Origin: Daphnia pulex
Taxonomy: Eukaryota; Arthropoda; Branchiopoda; Diplostraca; Daphniidae
Assembly (NCBI RefSeq): GCF_021134715.1
Contig: NC_060018.1
Location: forward strand, 6,341,501-6,405,500
Direction of reading: 5' to 3'
DNA length: 64,000 nucleotides
The notes beneath the pieces were generated by a model, which was given only the letters and a program-made list of their open reading frames with translations, searched no databases and was not told the origin of the DNA. Each line of letters begins with the position of its first letter. The first letter of the stretch is position 1. A program made the position numbers and the translations under genes. This document shows, in pieces, positions 38,448 through 52,300 of this stretch.

Positions 38448-41400
38448 TTATGCGGTTCCCTCCTCGGGCTCTTGGAGTCGAATCTTTTTTGACGAAGGTT
38501 CCAAAGACAATTCTTCTTGATCGACAACAGCATTGTCATCTCCTCCTATGACAGCATTATCATCTCTCCCTCCGACGACAGCAGCATTGTCATCTGGTGC
38601 CACGACACTTGCACCATTGGTTGGTACGCCATCAGCCAGTGACGAATCGTGATCATTGGTGGTGTTGTCGTTGGTGTTATCATTGGTGGTATCATTACCG
38701 TTACCATTAGTCGTGGGCTCCCGGCTTGTCTCCTCAGAATTAATCACCACCGATAAGGAATCGTTTGTTGCCTCAGATGAATCCTCTGTATTGGCCAGCG
38801 CAAGCGGCCCGGAAGATGAATCTTCACTGTCTTTCCCATCTACAGCTGCAATAACAATCAGGAAATTCGTTAGAAAAGAATTGATTTTTAAGATAGTATC
38901 GCGATACCTGTAGGGGAACCGTTAGCAACATCACTCGATTTTGCCGTACCATTTTCTTTGCTCTCCTCTTCCAGACCAGGAATACCATCCAGCAAAGATG
39001 GCTCTAGTTTACGGGTGACGTAATGACACCAAAGGGCTAGTTCCACTCTGTGAGGGCTCCACGCACTGTTTTGGTTCTCGGCGTTGAGTCGGTCCACAAC
39101 TGTTCGGATGTGCTGAACATATTTGAGGTATTCCTTAGCGGTGTAGTCGAGGCCTTCGATATCAGGGATTGCCATCAGGCACTCGTCGGCCATGAAAGGA
39201 GCTATTTCGGGAGCGGCAGCTGCCAAAATAGCTGCATCAACACAAGATAAGAAAATCATTAATCAACACTGTCTGCTTAATATGAAAAGAAACTTAATAA
39301 AAGCGCATATTGTGAGTTATATACCTACTGTCATGTCAGATCATTGCCTTCGTATACGACTTCGACAATTTGAAGTGACCCCATCACCAGGATTTAACAA
39401 AACAAAAACACAAATAACAAACAAAACTCTCCCATACCTGTTGCCATGGTTGTTCCAACGCCTTTCAAACTACTCAGGTTATTCAAAGCGGATTCGAGGT
39501 TGGGTAGTTTGCGCAGAGCTTTCCGGGTCTCGGTGGCCACCGCTTTGGGAGTGTTGATCATCACCAAGTTGATCATTTGCGAGTAAAATTTCCCTCTCTA
39601 AAAGCCCCAACACAAATTAAATCATCAACGTCAACCTTCCAGAAAACCAGAAAAAAAAAAAGGAAAAACAAATGCCACACTTTTGCCTCTAAACTAAAAA
39701 ATCGATAATCAGCCACAGCCAGCGGACGAAAGAGTAAACAAGACATATAGAACATGCCCCGCGAAACTATAACCTTTCTTACCATCATAAAATAGAATCA
39801 CTGACCTTTGTTCTTTTGTTTTCGCAAGTTGGAGAAAAGAACTGAAAGCTTGTAAACAAAAATAACACCCTTACCGGGATTTCGAAGGGTGGACTAATCA
39901 TTGCAGTTAAAAAACAAAAGGGATGAGCCGTGACAATTAGCAAATTGTAATCTACTTTTAGGTGAATTAAATTGCGTTGTTCTCTCGCGACAGATTTTAC
40001 GACAAATTTCGGCTTCCATTTTGGAGTTTAGCATTTTAAATCCAGAATAACGACGTTGAGTTTTCAAATCACCTGAAGCCGTAGCCGGCCCAACACCCTT
40101 CAATTTCGCCAAACTATGAATAGCCGACTCGATGCCTTTTTCGCCTTTAAGGACCATTTGTTTGAAAGCTTCACGGCTCTGGTCTTCAACTGCATGGGGC
40201 GTATTCAGTTGGACAAGATTCTGCAGCCGTGGTCTCCATTGACCTCTCTGTTTACACAGAAAACCAAACAACTCGAGGCAATCGCTAATCACTTAACCTT
40301 CCATTAACGAATTTTGCTCAATGGAACACAATACTAGTTATAATAGGCAAGTAGCATGTGAAATGAGAGAAAAAGCGGAAATGGTGGGGGGTTGCAACCC
40401 TAAGGGATATACATCAACGACGAGCAGCACAGCACCGGGCATCAACCCGCATCGAACATGCTGCATCGTTAAAACCTTAATGGCGTCTTTTGTTTTGAGC
40501 TGGCACTGTGCTGATCGTCGTCACTGACTGCAGTGCTGGCACAAAGAAAAACGGTGCTGCCCACCAAAAAATAATGACAGAAAAACTAGCGAAGAATACC
40601 AAAACAACAATGTTTTATGCTGAACAACATACCGTCAACTTCCATTTCATACACTGAACCAGTTCGTCGTGGGTCAAATGTGCGTCTTTACCCCGAGCTC
40701 GAATTTTCTTGGGTAATTCCTCTTGATACCTGATGAAAACAAAAGCACAATATGAAAAGAATTGAATGAACCACATGGATACTACACGCATACACGTGAA
40801 AAACTAATCGCGTGTCAAGTTCAAGGCTGTGAGCAGAGTATGTGAATGTGGGGATTTGTTGTTATGAATTCTCTCGTCTTTGATATGTGCCATAGTCGAT
40901 GCGAGATAAAAATAAGGAACGGAAAGAGGGCCAAATGCGCGTTCTTGAGCGAGTTCTACACTACGACGCCGAGCCCAAGTAAAAGCGGCCATTGAAATCG
41001 AGCGAGGTCGACGGGTTTCTGTAGCCTGGGGTAGTAGTAGTCTATTCTTATTGATTTGGGGAGCCCGTGTGAAGGGGAGGGGGGGGGATCGAGTCGTGCA
41101 TTTCATACGAACTAGCTGACTTTGGAGAGTATATGCTGCGAGCCGTAACGAGACGACTGGAGAGTACTACTGTCAATGCAACTAAAAAAGCGGGTTGCAT
41201 GAGAGTGTATCACGGCGCGGTCGAGAGATGAAAAGAGGGCCGTGAAGGAGAAGACAATTTCAGTGGACTGTCGGTCGGACTCGGCAGCGGATGGCCGAGC
41301 AAGAGACGAGAAAAATGAAAATAAGAAAAATAGAGTTGGGCGCGAGCAATGGAGGGAGACAAAGGAAAAAGAACGGAAAAAACATTCTTGTCTCGGTTCC

Positions 41401-41881
41401 CGGGTTTAGAAATCCTCCCTTCCCTTCCTCTCTTCCCAAGCCAGCCAGCGACGCGGTCAATGACTGTGGGTTGGCTTCGCCTGCCATGGCGCTCGAGGCT
41501 TTGGCTCGACGACAAAGGAGGTCCGTTCGAAAGGCGGGCTAGACTAGCACGGGTCGTGAGCCAAAAACAGAATTTTGATTCTTACTCTCTCTATCAGCAT
41601 AGTTTAAACAGCAGTTGCGAGCTCTTAACTAGCAACCATGAGTTGGGGGACACGTTTGACAACACACTAGCTTACAAGATGCATCCACCAATAAACAAGG
41701 ACGCGAAGAGAGTAGAAAGACAAATTTACCATGCGTCGAGTTTCAGCAGGTCTTCGGGCTTCTTGAGTTTCTTCTCCTTGGCTTTAAGTTTTAAGGCTTG
41801 TGGGTAGAGAGTTAGGACAAATTCATACTGTTTCGAATCGCCATGAGTGAAAAAACTCCCCGTTTCTTTGACGGAGGCCAT
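38448..41881 (-). CDS. conserved helix-hairpin-helix protein of unknown function with mutually exclusive exons
   Basis: Five exons are used per transcript: 41730-41881, 40633-40729, then either 40073-40247 (form B) or 39438-39597 (form A), then 38908-39231 and 38448-38845. The product is 381 (B) or 376 (A) residues. The N-terminus (MASVKETGSFFTHGDSKQYE) and the core around LDAWYQEELPKKIRARGKD recall a widely conserved animal protein whose function I do not know. The alternative exons each end in a helix-hairpin-helix turn (LKGVGPATAS in B, LKGVGTTMAT in A), which continues into AILAAAAPEIAPFMADE. Such motifs often bind DNA non-specifically; that role is an inference. The last exon is acidic and disordered, with Asn/Asp/Thr repeats and a terminal KKIRLQEPEEG stretch. 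Confidence 0.85.
39438..39597 (-). other. alternative exon A of the HhH gene
   Basis: 160 bases, phase 0 to phase 1, starting RGKFYSQMINLVMINTPKAV and ending GVGTTMAT. The acceptor ends CTTTTAG and the donor is GTATGG. It aligns with exon B along its whole length (same RG start, LV..NTPxAV, LxxLKGVG), so the two arose by tandem duplication. Including both or neither breaks the frame. Confidence 0.8.
40073..40247 (-). other. alternative exon B of the HhH gene
   Basis: 175 bases, phase 0 to phase 1, starting RGQWRPRLQNLVQLNTPHAV and ending GVGPATAS. The acceptor ends TAAACAG and the donor is GTGATT. It carries the canonical HhH signature. Confidence 0.8.
40730..41729. other. first intron of the HhH gene
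   Basis: The 1 kb intron between coding exons 1 and 2 has several composition-driven open frames in GA-rich sequence (41200-41560). None matches a protein family I know. Confidence 0.6.
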
Positions 41882-42549
41882 TCCTGTTTAATAGAGGACT
41901 GTCACTAACTCACAAGCAAAACCCAACACAAACTTCTATCGACTCTGTAACACAAGGAAGGACTGTCGGCAACTACGGGTCTACCTTGGCTGCAGGGAGT
42001 GCAGGCGCTCTCTATTCACAATTCGAATTTTCCTCGCTAGATGTCTGTTTACTACAGCATTGTCGCTTGCATAGCGTTCCCTCAATAGGCCTAATTAGAC
42101 CCACTTTCTTTTTAAATTGATCAACATTTTTAAATAATTAAAATTTTCAGTGTATAAAGGAATAATAACCTACTTTTGACTTCTTTGATAAATGTACCGC
42201 CTGAACTGAACAAACGTTTCAATCAAAATTTAAATCCATGAAAAGTAAAAGATTATTCTTTACATAATACAATCAGAACTGATTCAACAAGGTTTTATCC
42301 AATAAAAACTCAAGAGCTTGCCTCTCAATTTGTTTTTCTAAAAACTAAATTTGAAAAATGGGAGCATTTTTTGTATTTGGAATTTAGTTCCAATGAATGA
42401 AGCGAACTGGCATCATTGTATTGATCAATTTTCAAATTTTTTTTTTTTTTTTTGTGTTGTCTTCTCTGTCACTGTGTCTTCTCACTTACTACACTAATTT
42501 TTTAACTTGGCATTTTCTCTACAAGTACTTACCTTCAGTCTTCTCCGTA
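41882..42549. promoter_or_regulatory. shared upstream region of two divergent genes
   Basis: 668 bases between the start of the HhH gene (minus) and the start of the coiled-coil gene (plus). It includes an oligo-T tract near 42437-42453. A bidirectional promoter is likely from spacing alone; I could not pick a TATA box with confidence. Confidence 0.4.
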
Positions 42550-44212
42550 ATGGATATTAAAACTCGAGAATTAAAACGTGGACTTGATAAGTGTGAATCT
42601 GCTTTTTTCGATGACATGCCTATGATGATAGTTACGTCTTCTCCGATCGAAGGAAAACAGTGTGAAAATCCTAGCCCTTTACCCTTCAGATATCCTCCAT
42701 CTGAAGATAATCCTACCTGGTCTGAATTACTCTGTAAATTTCAAACTGTGAGGGATGGGAAAAATGGAAAAAAGCAACACATTTCTGTTGTGGAATCCAC
42801 TACAGACACTGAAACATCTTCCTCTTATCAGCCAATTGCAGAACATAAAATGAAGATTCTTGTGACCCCTGGTAAAAAAATTCAGGTTCTATCAAGCAGT
42901 GCTAGAAAGACACACTTTCGAAACCAAACACCCAAGAAACCAACTTCATATTCTGTACTTAGCCAACAATATCGGCAAAAATGTGCAGATGAAGATAATG
43001 AAAGTGAGGAAAGCATTCAAACCATAAGAAACAGAATCCAGAACTCTGAAGATTTGTCAGTAAGAGATATAGAAAGGTATGAAAGAATTGTGAGGAAAGT
43101 GGTCAATCAAAACCAAATGAAGAAAGAAGCCTATAGTAGAACTCCAGTTGAAGATTCTGATTTGATGCGGTATGTAGAAGATCAAATTGGCCTATGCAAT
43201 TTGTCACCTAAAGCACTTAGAATGCTGGAAAAGCAAAGCCAACATCAAGAAAAGAGATTAATCGGCCTTTCTATTGCCAAAAGAAAATCTGCTGCTGAAA
43301 TACAGAAAAAAATTAACAGCCAACTTATGGAAACCAAACAGCAGGTATGATGATCCCATTAATGAATATTGAATCACATTTCTCTTTAATTCGATTTTGG
43401 TTGTGCAGATTAAGAATAGAGAGGAACTTGAAACAAAACTTGTCAAGGCAGCTCACCTACGTCGTGAAGCTACCGTCACATCAACATTGTTCAATCAAGC
43501 TCATGCTGCTCGTCACCGGCAATTCGTCACCCAAAGCCGACAAAAGAATAAACTATCACAACTTGAAAGAAAAATACAAGACGAAAAAATTAAAAACAGC
43601 ACCCAGATTTCGAAGGTACTTCCGTTATTAATTCATTTATTTTATAAAGCGTTTTGTTTGTCATATGAATCAACATTTTATTGCTACAGGTTGTTGGAGA
43701 TGTCTGGAAAACATTTTTAAAAGAACAGTACAATGAGCTACGCAAGGAAGTTAGAGAGCAGAATCTTCAAAAAGCTGCGATGCTCAAAGAATCTGAAGAA
43801 CAACTTGGACGTCTAAAAAAGAGGTAGATTCAAATTCGTGATAGAAAGTGGAAGCGATAATCATTAATTGCTTTACTGTAATACCATACTAGTTACGACG
43901 AAAAACTCAACGAATTGAAAGATATGGCCGCAACTAAAGGTGCCGAAGCCGGAATGGAAAAGAAGGAGATAAGCAGAGAAATTGAACGTATTCAACGAAA
44001 AATGGAGCACCAATTTCGAGAAGAATTCCAAACTTTGCTTCGTAATGTCGAGACAAAAGGAGACCATAAACGATTTATCAGGTAAAGCATGATTATCTTT
44101 ATTGATTCATTTGAACACCCTCCAACACCTATTGCTCTATTTATTTAGGGATGAGAAGGCGTCTCAACTGAAAAAGAAACTTCAGAAGGCAGATTATGTG
44201 TTTGATGTGTAA
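42550..44212 (+). CDS. coiled-coil protein, unknown function
   Basis: Exons 42550-43344, 43409-43615, 43690-43823, 43893-44081 and 44149-44212 give 462 residues. The first 200 residues are polar and low in order (a GKKIQVLSSSARKTHF patch, then SEESIQTIRNRIQNSEDLSV). From about residue 200 to the end the protein is a highly charged coiled coil (LRREATVTSTLFNQAHAARH, EQYNELRKEVREQNLQKAAM, REIERIQRKMEHQFREEFQ). The helical layout recalls centrosomal proteins such as CEP95, but I see no diagnostic motif and do not assign a name. An in-frame upstream ATG at 42397 would add a Phe/Leu-rich stretch encoded partly by an oligo-T tract, so the 42550 start is preferred. Confidence 0.82.
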
Positions 44213-44377
44213 ATTCAACTTGATTTAATGAAATTAACAAAATTATATGTTCTTTTTCAAAAATAACCACTATATCAACCCTTCTCTATAGGCAGCATGT
44301 ACGTACTAGAGTAATAAGCATACGAATTTTTAAAAATATTAACTTCATCACTTATTTCGAATGAAATCACACACGGC

Positions 44378-46244
<1,867 letters not shown>

Positions 46245-47071
46245 TATACAGTTTTTTTTTTCGATTTTATTGCTTTATATAATACAATACTTCGCTCTAT
46301 TAGTCTATTGCTCTGTGATTACAGCGCAACAGGTGTTCTAATTCTAAATCGCAGACGACCGTGGCGTGCATGAGTGCAAGCTAAAGGTGGAACCTGTTGG
46401 CGGAAGTCACGGTCAAATTCTTACTAATTTGTAATTTAGTAAATTTACACGTATAATTAAAATTTGTAAAATTTATATTCCATCCTTGTATTTCAAATAA
46501 TAAGTTAAAAACTTTTATTATTTTTAATGTATAAAATGAAGATTGCAGAGCAACAGCAACTTAGCAAGCTTCACAAAGCTTCACAAGTCTTATAGGCGTA
46601 TTTAGAATGGGCAACCATGTGCCTAACGTAAACTAAATGGCGCGATTTTGAATTGTGAAATTTGCCCATGATTTAATTACGAAACATCTACATAACGTTA
46701 ACCTAATTCGTGGTCATACAGAAATGTGAGCGTGCTTTTGAGGGAAAACTTGACACCACATGATGTAAGTAGTTTTAGGGACTAGGGACTAAAACAGGAA
46801 TGAATGGAAAAATTGAATTTTTTCACAACTTTAAAAATTTTGTGCGGCGAATTGTATGATTGTTTTACATGAAATATGTAGAAAACTCCATAAGGCATAA
46901 CCTTTTTAAGATATACGAAAAAATAAGATCATTAACGAGTCAATTGTAGGAAATTACCATACCATCCGTTGTATAGGAACACACAGCTTAAACATTGGGT
47001 TATATATGGAACGATAGCTTTATAAACCGAAGGCACATGAAAAAATACGATTTGAAAAAGAAATAGCAATG
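46245..47071. promoter_or_regulatory. galactokinase upstream region and Rab9 3' flank
   Basis: About 830 bases between the galactokinase start and the Rab9 stop, both on the minus strand. It is AT-rich. It should contain the galactokinase promoter and the Rab9 3' untranslated region; no further gene is seen. Confidence 0.4.
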
Positions 47072-47852
47072 TCAACAGCAATAGCGCCGGTTCTTCGAAT
47101 TTCCTTGAGATTCCGGCGTTAAGTAAAGCGTGTTTCCAGCAGCTTTGAAATTCAGGTCTAAATCACTTTCCCTCTTGATCCATTGTTGTACAGACTCTTT
47201 GAACACTTCACCTATGTTAACATCAGTTTTTGCACTGGTCTCATAGTACGGTGGATTTCCATGGTAGCTACACCACTGTTTGATTTCTTCTGCATGGACT
47301 GTTCGAGAGGCAGCACCAAGGTCAACTTTATTTCCAACAATAATAAAAGGATAGTCTTGAGGATCCTGAATATCAGCATAGTGAAGAAATTCCTGCCGCC
47401 ACAAAGACAGATTGCTAAAGCTTGATTTGTCATCAAGAGCAAATACAAGAAGGCAAATGTCGGTACCTTCATCATAATGAGAACAAGGGAAAATAAGAAG
47501 GAATCACCATAGTAAGTATTTAATTTAATATTTTACCCCTGTAAAAAGGTGTTCGTAGCGATTTAAACCTTTCTTGTCCTGCAGTATCCCAAATCTATTT
47601 ATACAATATTTATTTAATATGGAATTTATTTTGTGGAAATCTTAATTATATAACCTGCAATGTATAGTTTTTCCCAGTCAGAGCAAAATCTTTATTAAGA
47701 AATTCTACTCCAATGGTATGGAATGAATTATCTTCAAATTGGTCATTGATGAAGCGCCCCATAATGCAAGTCTTTCCAACACCTCCATCTCCTAAGATCA
47801 AAACCTTCAGGACAGATCTCGTTTCCACTTGAGGTTTCCTTGGATTTGGCAT
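47072..47852 (-). CDS. Rab9: Rab9-type small GTPase
   Basis: Small GTPase of late-endosome to trans-Golgi transport. Coding exons, in order: 47655-47852, 47537-47594 and 47072-47466, giving 216 residues. Motifs: GDGGVGKT (P-loop), FHTIGVEFLNKD (switch I, Rab9-like), WDTAGQERFKSLRTPFYRG (switch II), GNKVDL and ETSAK, ending in CC for double geranylgeranylation. The start is taken at MPNPRKPQVETRS. The exon itself begins at 47891, after a TTTCTAG acceptor, so a 5' untranslated exon lies further upstream. Rab9 is chosen over Rab7 because of FHTIGVEFLNKD and the RTPFYRGTD run. Confidence 0.92.
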
Positions 47853-48208
47853 ATTCGTATCGAGATTATTCGTATATCGCTCTATTTCCACCTAGAAAGC
47901 TACAAAATAAATACATGCCTGTAGGATAGTTATTAATACAAAAAGGTTATAAACATAAATTACTAACACCGAAATTTAATACGATCTTCATGAAATCAGA
48001 CTGAAGAGTTTGGACGACGATGAAAGGGGTGTAACTTGATTATGTTTACTTCCTGCTTCGTCTGCTCTCCTCTAGTTGGTTTTGGGTAGTTTCGAAATTG
48101 TTCGTTAGTGTCGCATGAAGAAACAATTGAAAAATTTGCAGCCGAACTTGCTCAGCTCAAGCACCGAACGGAATTTTTATACCGGTAAATAGAACTGCCC
48201 AGCTAAAG
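47853..48208. promoter_or_regulatory. divergent promoter region of Rab9 and COX16
   Basis: 356 bases separate the two start codons. The Rab9 side includes a leader intron acceptor at 47892-47893. The rest probably drives both genes. Confidence 0.45.
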
Positions 48209-48725
48209 ATGTTACAAAAATTGCAACAGTTTTTCCAAAAAAAATCCGTGAAATATTCTATACCTTTCCTTGTACTTGTGGTTGGGGGTTCCTTTGGTCT
48301 TAAACAATTCACAGAAAATAGGTATGATGTTTTTTATATGAATGTTCTACTAAACTTACCTTATTAATGACTGCTAGCTGTTTGCTTGAGTAAACAGTTT
48401 CTTCTTCACTTTTTTAATCAATTTTATCCCTGGTGTTTAATTTTTAAAAACAGATTCATATTTTTCTCTCCTACAGGTATAGGTTCAGGCGAAATAAGTT
48501 TTTGGATAAGGAAGAAGCTGAAAAGTGGGGGATTCTTAAAAAAGATAAGAGTGAAGTTACTCTTGAAACAGAATTTGAAAAAGTCAAGCAGGTAAGTTTA
48601 ATGTACTGTTACTAAGTTTCATATTTTACAATACTAGCGAATTTAAACATTTTATTTAGATCAATATAAGTGACTGGGAGAACAAAAGAGGACCAAGACC
48701 ATGGGAGCAGGTTACTGAGAAGTGA
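48209..48725 (+). CDS. COX16: COX16 cytochrome c oxidase assembly protein
   Basis: Small inner-mitochondrial-membrane protein needed for copper-centre assembly of complex IV. Exons 48209-48321, 48477-48591 and 48660-48725 give 97 residues, a usual size for the family. One hydrophobic helix (IPFLVLVVGGSFGLKQF) with the conserved VGGSFGL is followed by a charged matrix or intermembrane segment, and the C-terminus has the signature WENKRGPRPWEQ. The stop codon lies 24 bases before the start of the next gene on the same strand. Confidence 0.92.
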
Positions 48726-48749
48726 GGGGTTTAGTCTTTAGGTAGAAAA

Positions 48750-49232
48750 ATGAATCCACATGTAATGCACTCCATTGAAGAGCTAAGTTATGTAAAAGAT
48801 TTGAACAACTGGAGTAATAATAATGTTCAGTTTATTGGGAAACTTCTGCTGGGTATTGATGGGGTGTACATGTGTGAAGGAATAGAAAAGAATTCATCTG
48901 TCAAGATTGCTGTAGATTTTTCACTGACTGCTCAGATACCTCCCCGTAACGCTGTCGTCCGCATATGGGGTGAACTTGAATTGAAACATATTGATAACCA
49001 GACAGTGACCATGCCGTTTATCAAAGCCAAGGTATGTCATCTTTCCAAAAGAATTACTTCAACAAATGAAATCTAAATGAATGTAACCCAATGTTTTTAA
49101 ATGATGAAGATCGCACGTGTCATTAAATCAGTCGATATTCCGCTCTATCGAAGGTCATTGGAAATTCGTCGCGAGTATGCACCTCACAATTACGTCTCCT
49201 TGACATCGACCAGCAAAAAACCGATTCACTAA
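48750..49232 (+). CDS. TEN1: TEN1-like CST-complex subunit (OB fold)
   Basis: Exons 48750-49031 and 49110-49232 give 134 residues. The pattern fits the single-OB-fold protein TEN1 of the CTC1-STN1-TEN1 complex, which helps fill in telomeric and other single-stranded DNA. It begins with an extended N-terminus (MHSIEELSYVKDLN), then FIGKLLLGID, a NAVVRIWGELEL strand, and the C-terminal helix VDIPLYRRSLEIRREY, matching the family's VDG-DL-LY-RAL--RR pattern. There are no metal or catalytic residues to check, so the assignment rests on this pattern and the size. The start codon is 24 bases after the COX16 stop; between them is TTTAGTCTTTAG, a possible splice acceptor. Confidence 0.65.
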
Positions 49233-49321
49233 AGATTTTTGTTAATGAAAAGAGATCCCATTTTTCTAAAATGTTTGGATGAAAAACAGGAAATACAACA
49301 AAACCTGAAAAAAGCAAGCAA
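49233..49321. other. short convergent spacer between TEN1 and CP190
   Basis: 89 bases separate the two convergent stop codons, so the 3' untranslated regions of the two mRNAs very likely overlap. Confidence 0.6.
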
Positions 49322-52300
49322 TTAATTCTCCATCATATTCTCTTCCATATTTTTGGTTCCTTCTTCTAAACCATCTGTCTCTTCTTGAGGCATTGATTCT
49401 TCCACCAAATCGTCACTGTGAACAAGAGCTACTGTATCTCCGTCGACTGCGTCACCAGAAACCGTGATGTACTGTTGACCATGCTCATCTGATGTTGTCA
49501 AATATGCAACAGTTATTCCATCTTCAGTTGTCGTAACAGTAGTGGCAGTACCCATGGGAATACCCAGAGAGGTAGCGATTGTTGTAGCCATATTTGATAG
49601 GGCTTCAGCTTCTGTCCCTGTTGCGTCTACCGTGACTAAAGTTGTATCTACATAAAACAATAGTTAATGATAATTTTAAAAATACATATTGCTCTAGTGT
49701 AAAACAGTTGTTCTTCAGATATGCTTACCAGATGAGAATGCGTCACCATGGGCTAGTTGCACTACTTGGTCTCCAGTGGTTACCCACGTCATCTCCCCAG
49801 CCTCATTCTGCTCCACAGATTGCGCCTCTAACAATACTTCTTGCCCCATTTGACCATCATCTTCTTCTACGACTGGTTCGTGAACACTGTCTGGCACTAC
49901 AGAAGCCTCTAACCTTACCGGCCAACCGTCTTCGTCCATTTGTTTGGCCAAATCTTTATGGCAAGTCCTGATATGCGCCTTAAGATTCATACCACGAGCA
50001 AACTCACGATTACATCCTTCGGCAGGACAGGGATTATTACGCACGTGGCCACGTAAATGGCCAGTGCCATGAAGGTGCTGTTGCAGGTTCTGAAAATAAA
50101 GAAATTTCTTAGAAAAAAAGAAAAGTGGTTAAGACAAATAAATACAAACGAACCTGCTGAGAAGCAAAAGGTTCGCTACAAACTCTGCACTGATTTTCTG
50201 AACCTTCCTGATGTTTTTGTAAATGTTTGCGCATGATGGAGGCTGTTAGGGCGACATAGTCGCACTCTTCACATTGCGGGAATTTAGTGTGAGCCGGCGG
50301 TGGAACTCCATGAACAGTAAACAAATGAAACAACATATGATTGCGCTTTACGGCTCGGTGGCCACAATATTCGCATGCCTATTTCGTTTAGCAAGGAGAA
50401 TATGTTTATATGAGAATAAAATATTAAAACAAGGGGAGAATAGGTTACATACCTGAGAATCGGATTTGAAACCATGAGTTTGGATCAGATGACACCGATA
50501 CTCAAAATAAGTTTTGAGCCTCAGAGCTGCACTTTGACCGTCTTCAGTCGTTTGCAGACAGTCATAGCAGATCCAAGGACCAGTCACGTTGTCAAAAGGC
50601 GAAACGCGTTTATTAACTGCAATAGCACCACTCGAACCCAAACCCGAAGCTCCACTTTTCCTTCCTCCCGCAGCGGCTGCGTTATGTTGACGCAGTATCG
50701 AAGGCTTGGAACCAACATTGGTGGCGTTTTCTTCATCAGCTGTCGTCGGTTTTAAAAGGACAAAACTAACACGAGCCTTGGCCCACCATGGGCTTCTCTG
50801 AACGATCTTTAGTTTGGTATTTTTCCCACTAGAAACTAAATTCGGGTTTCGTTTAAGTACTTCAGCTATCATTCGGCCTTGCACTTGACTCGGCGATGTA
50901 TTACTGGACACCACCTCACGAAGTAAAACCTTAAAAAGAAAGATTTTAGCTTTTTAATCGGTACGAACCAGACAAAATTTTTGTAAACAAACCTCGGAAT
51001 TTTCGTTAAAAATCGTTATAGTAGACGAATCTTTATCTGGGGAAGCTGAGGCAGCTCCACCAGCAGATTCTGCTGCGGCCATCAGTTGTTCCATATTTCT
51101 TTCTTCATTATCAACTTGTTCTTCTACAGTAGATGTGTCCATAGCTGATGCATTAGCACCAGATTCTTCATTCACCATGAAGTGGACTCGCTTTCCTTCT
51201 ACTGCTGGTGATAAAGCCTCCGTTTTCAAGATAGATTTGTGTTGCCCTTTGAGGGAGTCATCTTTAGATCCCTAAACAAGAAGCAAAATTTAAATCAACT
51301 CGTCAAAAAAAAACCTTTGAAGCAATAAAACATTATACTTCGTTAAGGGAATCTACTTCTTCATCCTCGTCTTCTTCTCCCCAATCGTCCAAGCCAATAT
51401 CAGCAGCAGCATCGTATGTTGCCGTAGTGTCTTCTCCCTGTTCGGCTGCCAATTCTGTCCTTCTCTTTTGTTCGGCGAGCAATTCCTTGAAACTTTCAAT
51501 ATCCTCTTCTCGTAACCTTTTGGCCTCGGGTGGTTTTGTGCTACCAGTATTGGTGATTGGTCGGCGAATCGCAGAAGGCGTGATCGTCTTCTTCAGTTCA
51601 TCAAACGTTTTTTCTGCCTTTTTAAGATCTCGTTTGACCACAGGAGTATTATTGCTACCTTTTCGTACCAAAGGCAATAATGGTGGATTCATTGGAGTGG
51701 ATGGGGTATCCATTAATAACTCTGACAGTTTAGGAAGAGATCCAAACTCACAAGCAGAATCTCCAACCTAAAATGTAAACAAAAAGACATAAGGCTGATA
51801 AATTTGCTTTAAAGGTTAAAATTTTTACCTCAAGATCTATTCGACTTGGCCCTGCGGGTAGAAGCTCTTGTCTTGGTGTTGTCCTATTCATTTTCTTTGC
51901 TGCTGGTGATACTGAATAATTAGCTCTAACTGGAGCTCTGTTTATTTTTGGCTTAGGTGTTATTGGTGTTGGTGGGCTGTTTGTAGCAGCAAGAGCATGA
52001 GTCTGAAGTAACTGTTCAAGGAGAGGCATGTCAAGGAATTGGGCAGTTGACACTAGGGTTGGAACTGAGCCTTCACCAATATCAAGTTGACCTGTATACA
52101 TGAACCTGCAGAGAAAACAGAAACATTAAACTTTCGATACTTAATTTTATAGGGAAAAAGTTATTTGAAAACTAACAAACCTGATTACTGGTTCTAATGC
52201 CTCTCTGGTAAGCTCAGAGGGTAGGTGCAGAGTAGAGTTATCCAATGCTTCAGTGCCTTCCAAAACAGCAAAAAAACTACAACAAGCATGCAAAACCATC

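Noticed and set aside
42397-42549. N-terminal extension of the coiled-coil protein from the upstream ATG at 42397
   Set aside because: It is encoded by an oligo-T tract and gives a Phe/Leu/Ser run unlike the rest of the protein. The ATG at 42550 starts the charged, ordered sequence.
47853-47891. Rab9 extension starting MEIERYTNNL
   Set aside because: Its first codon is GTG, directly after a splice acceptor. Without an upstream ATG exon in frame it is best treated as 5' untranslated sequence.
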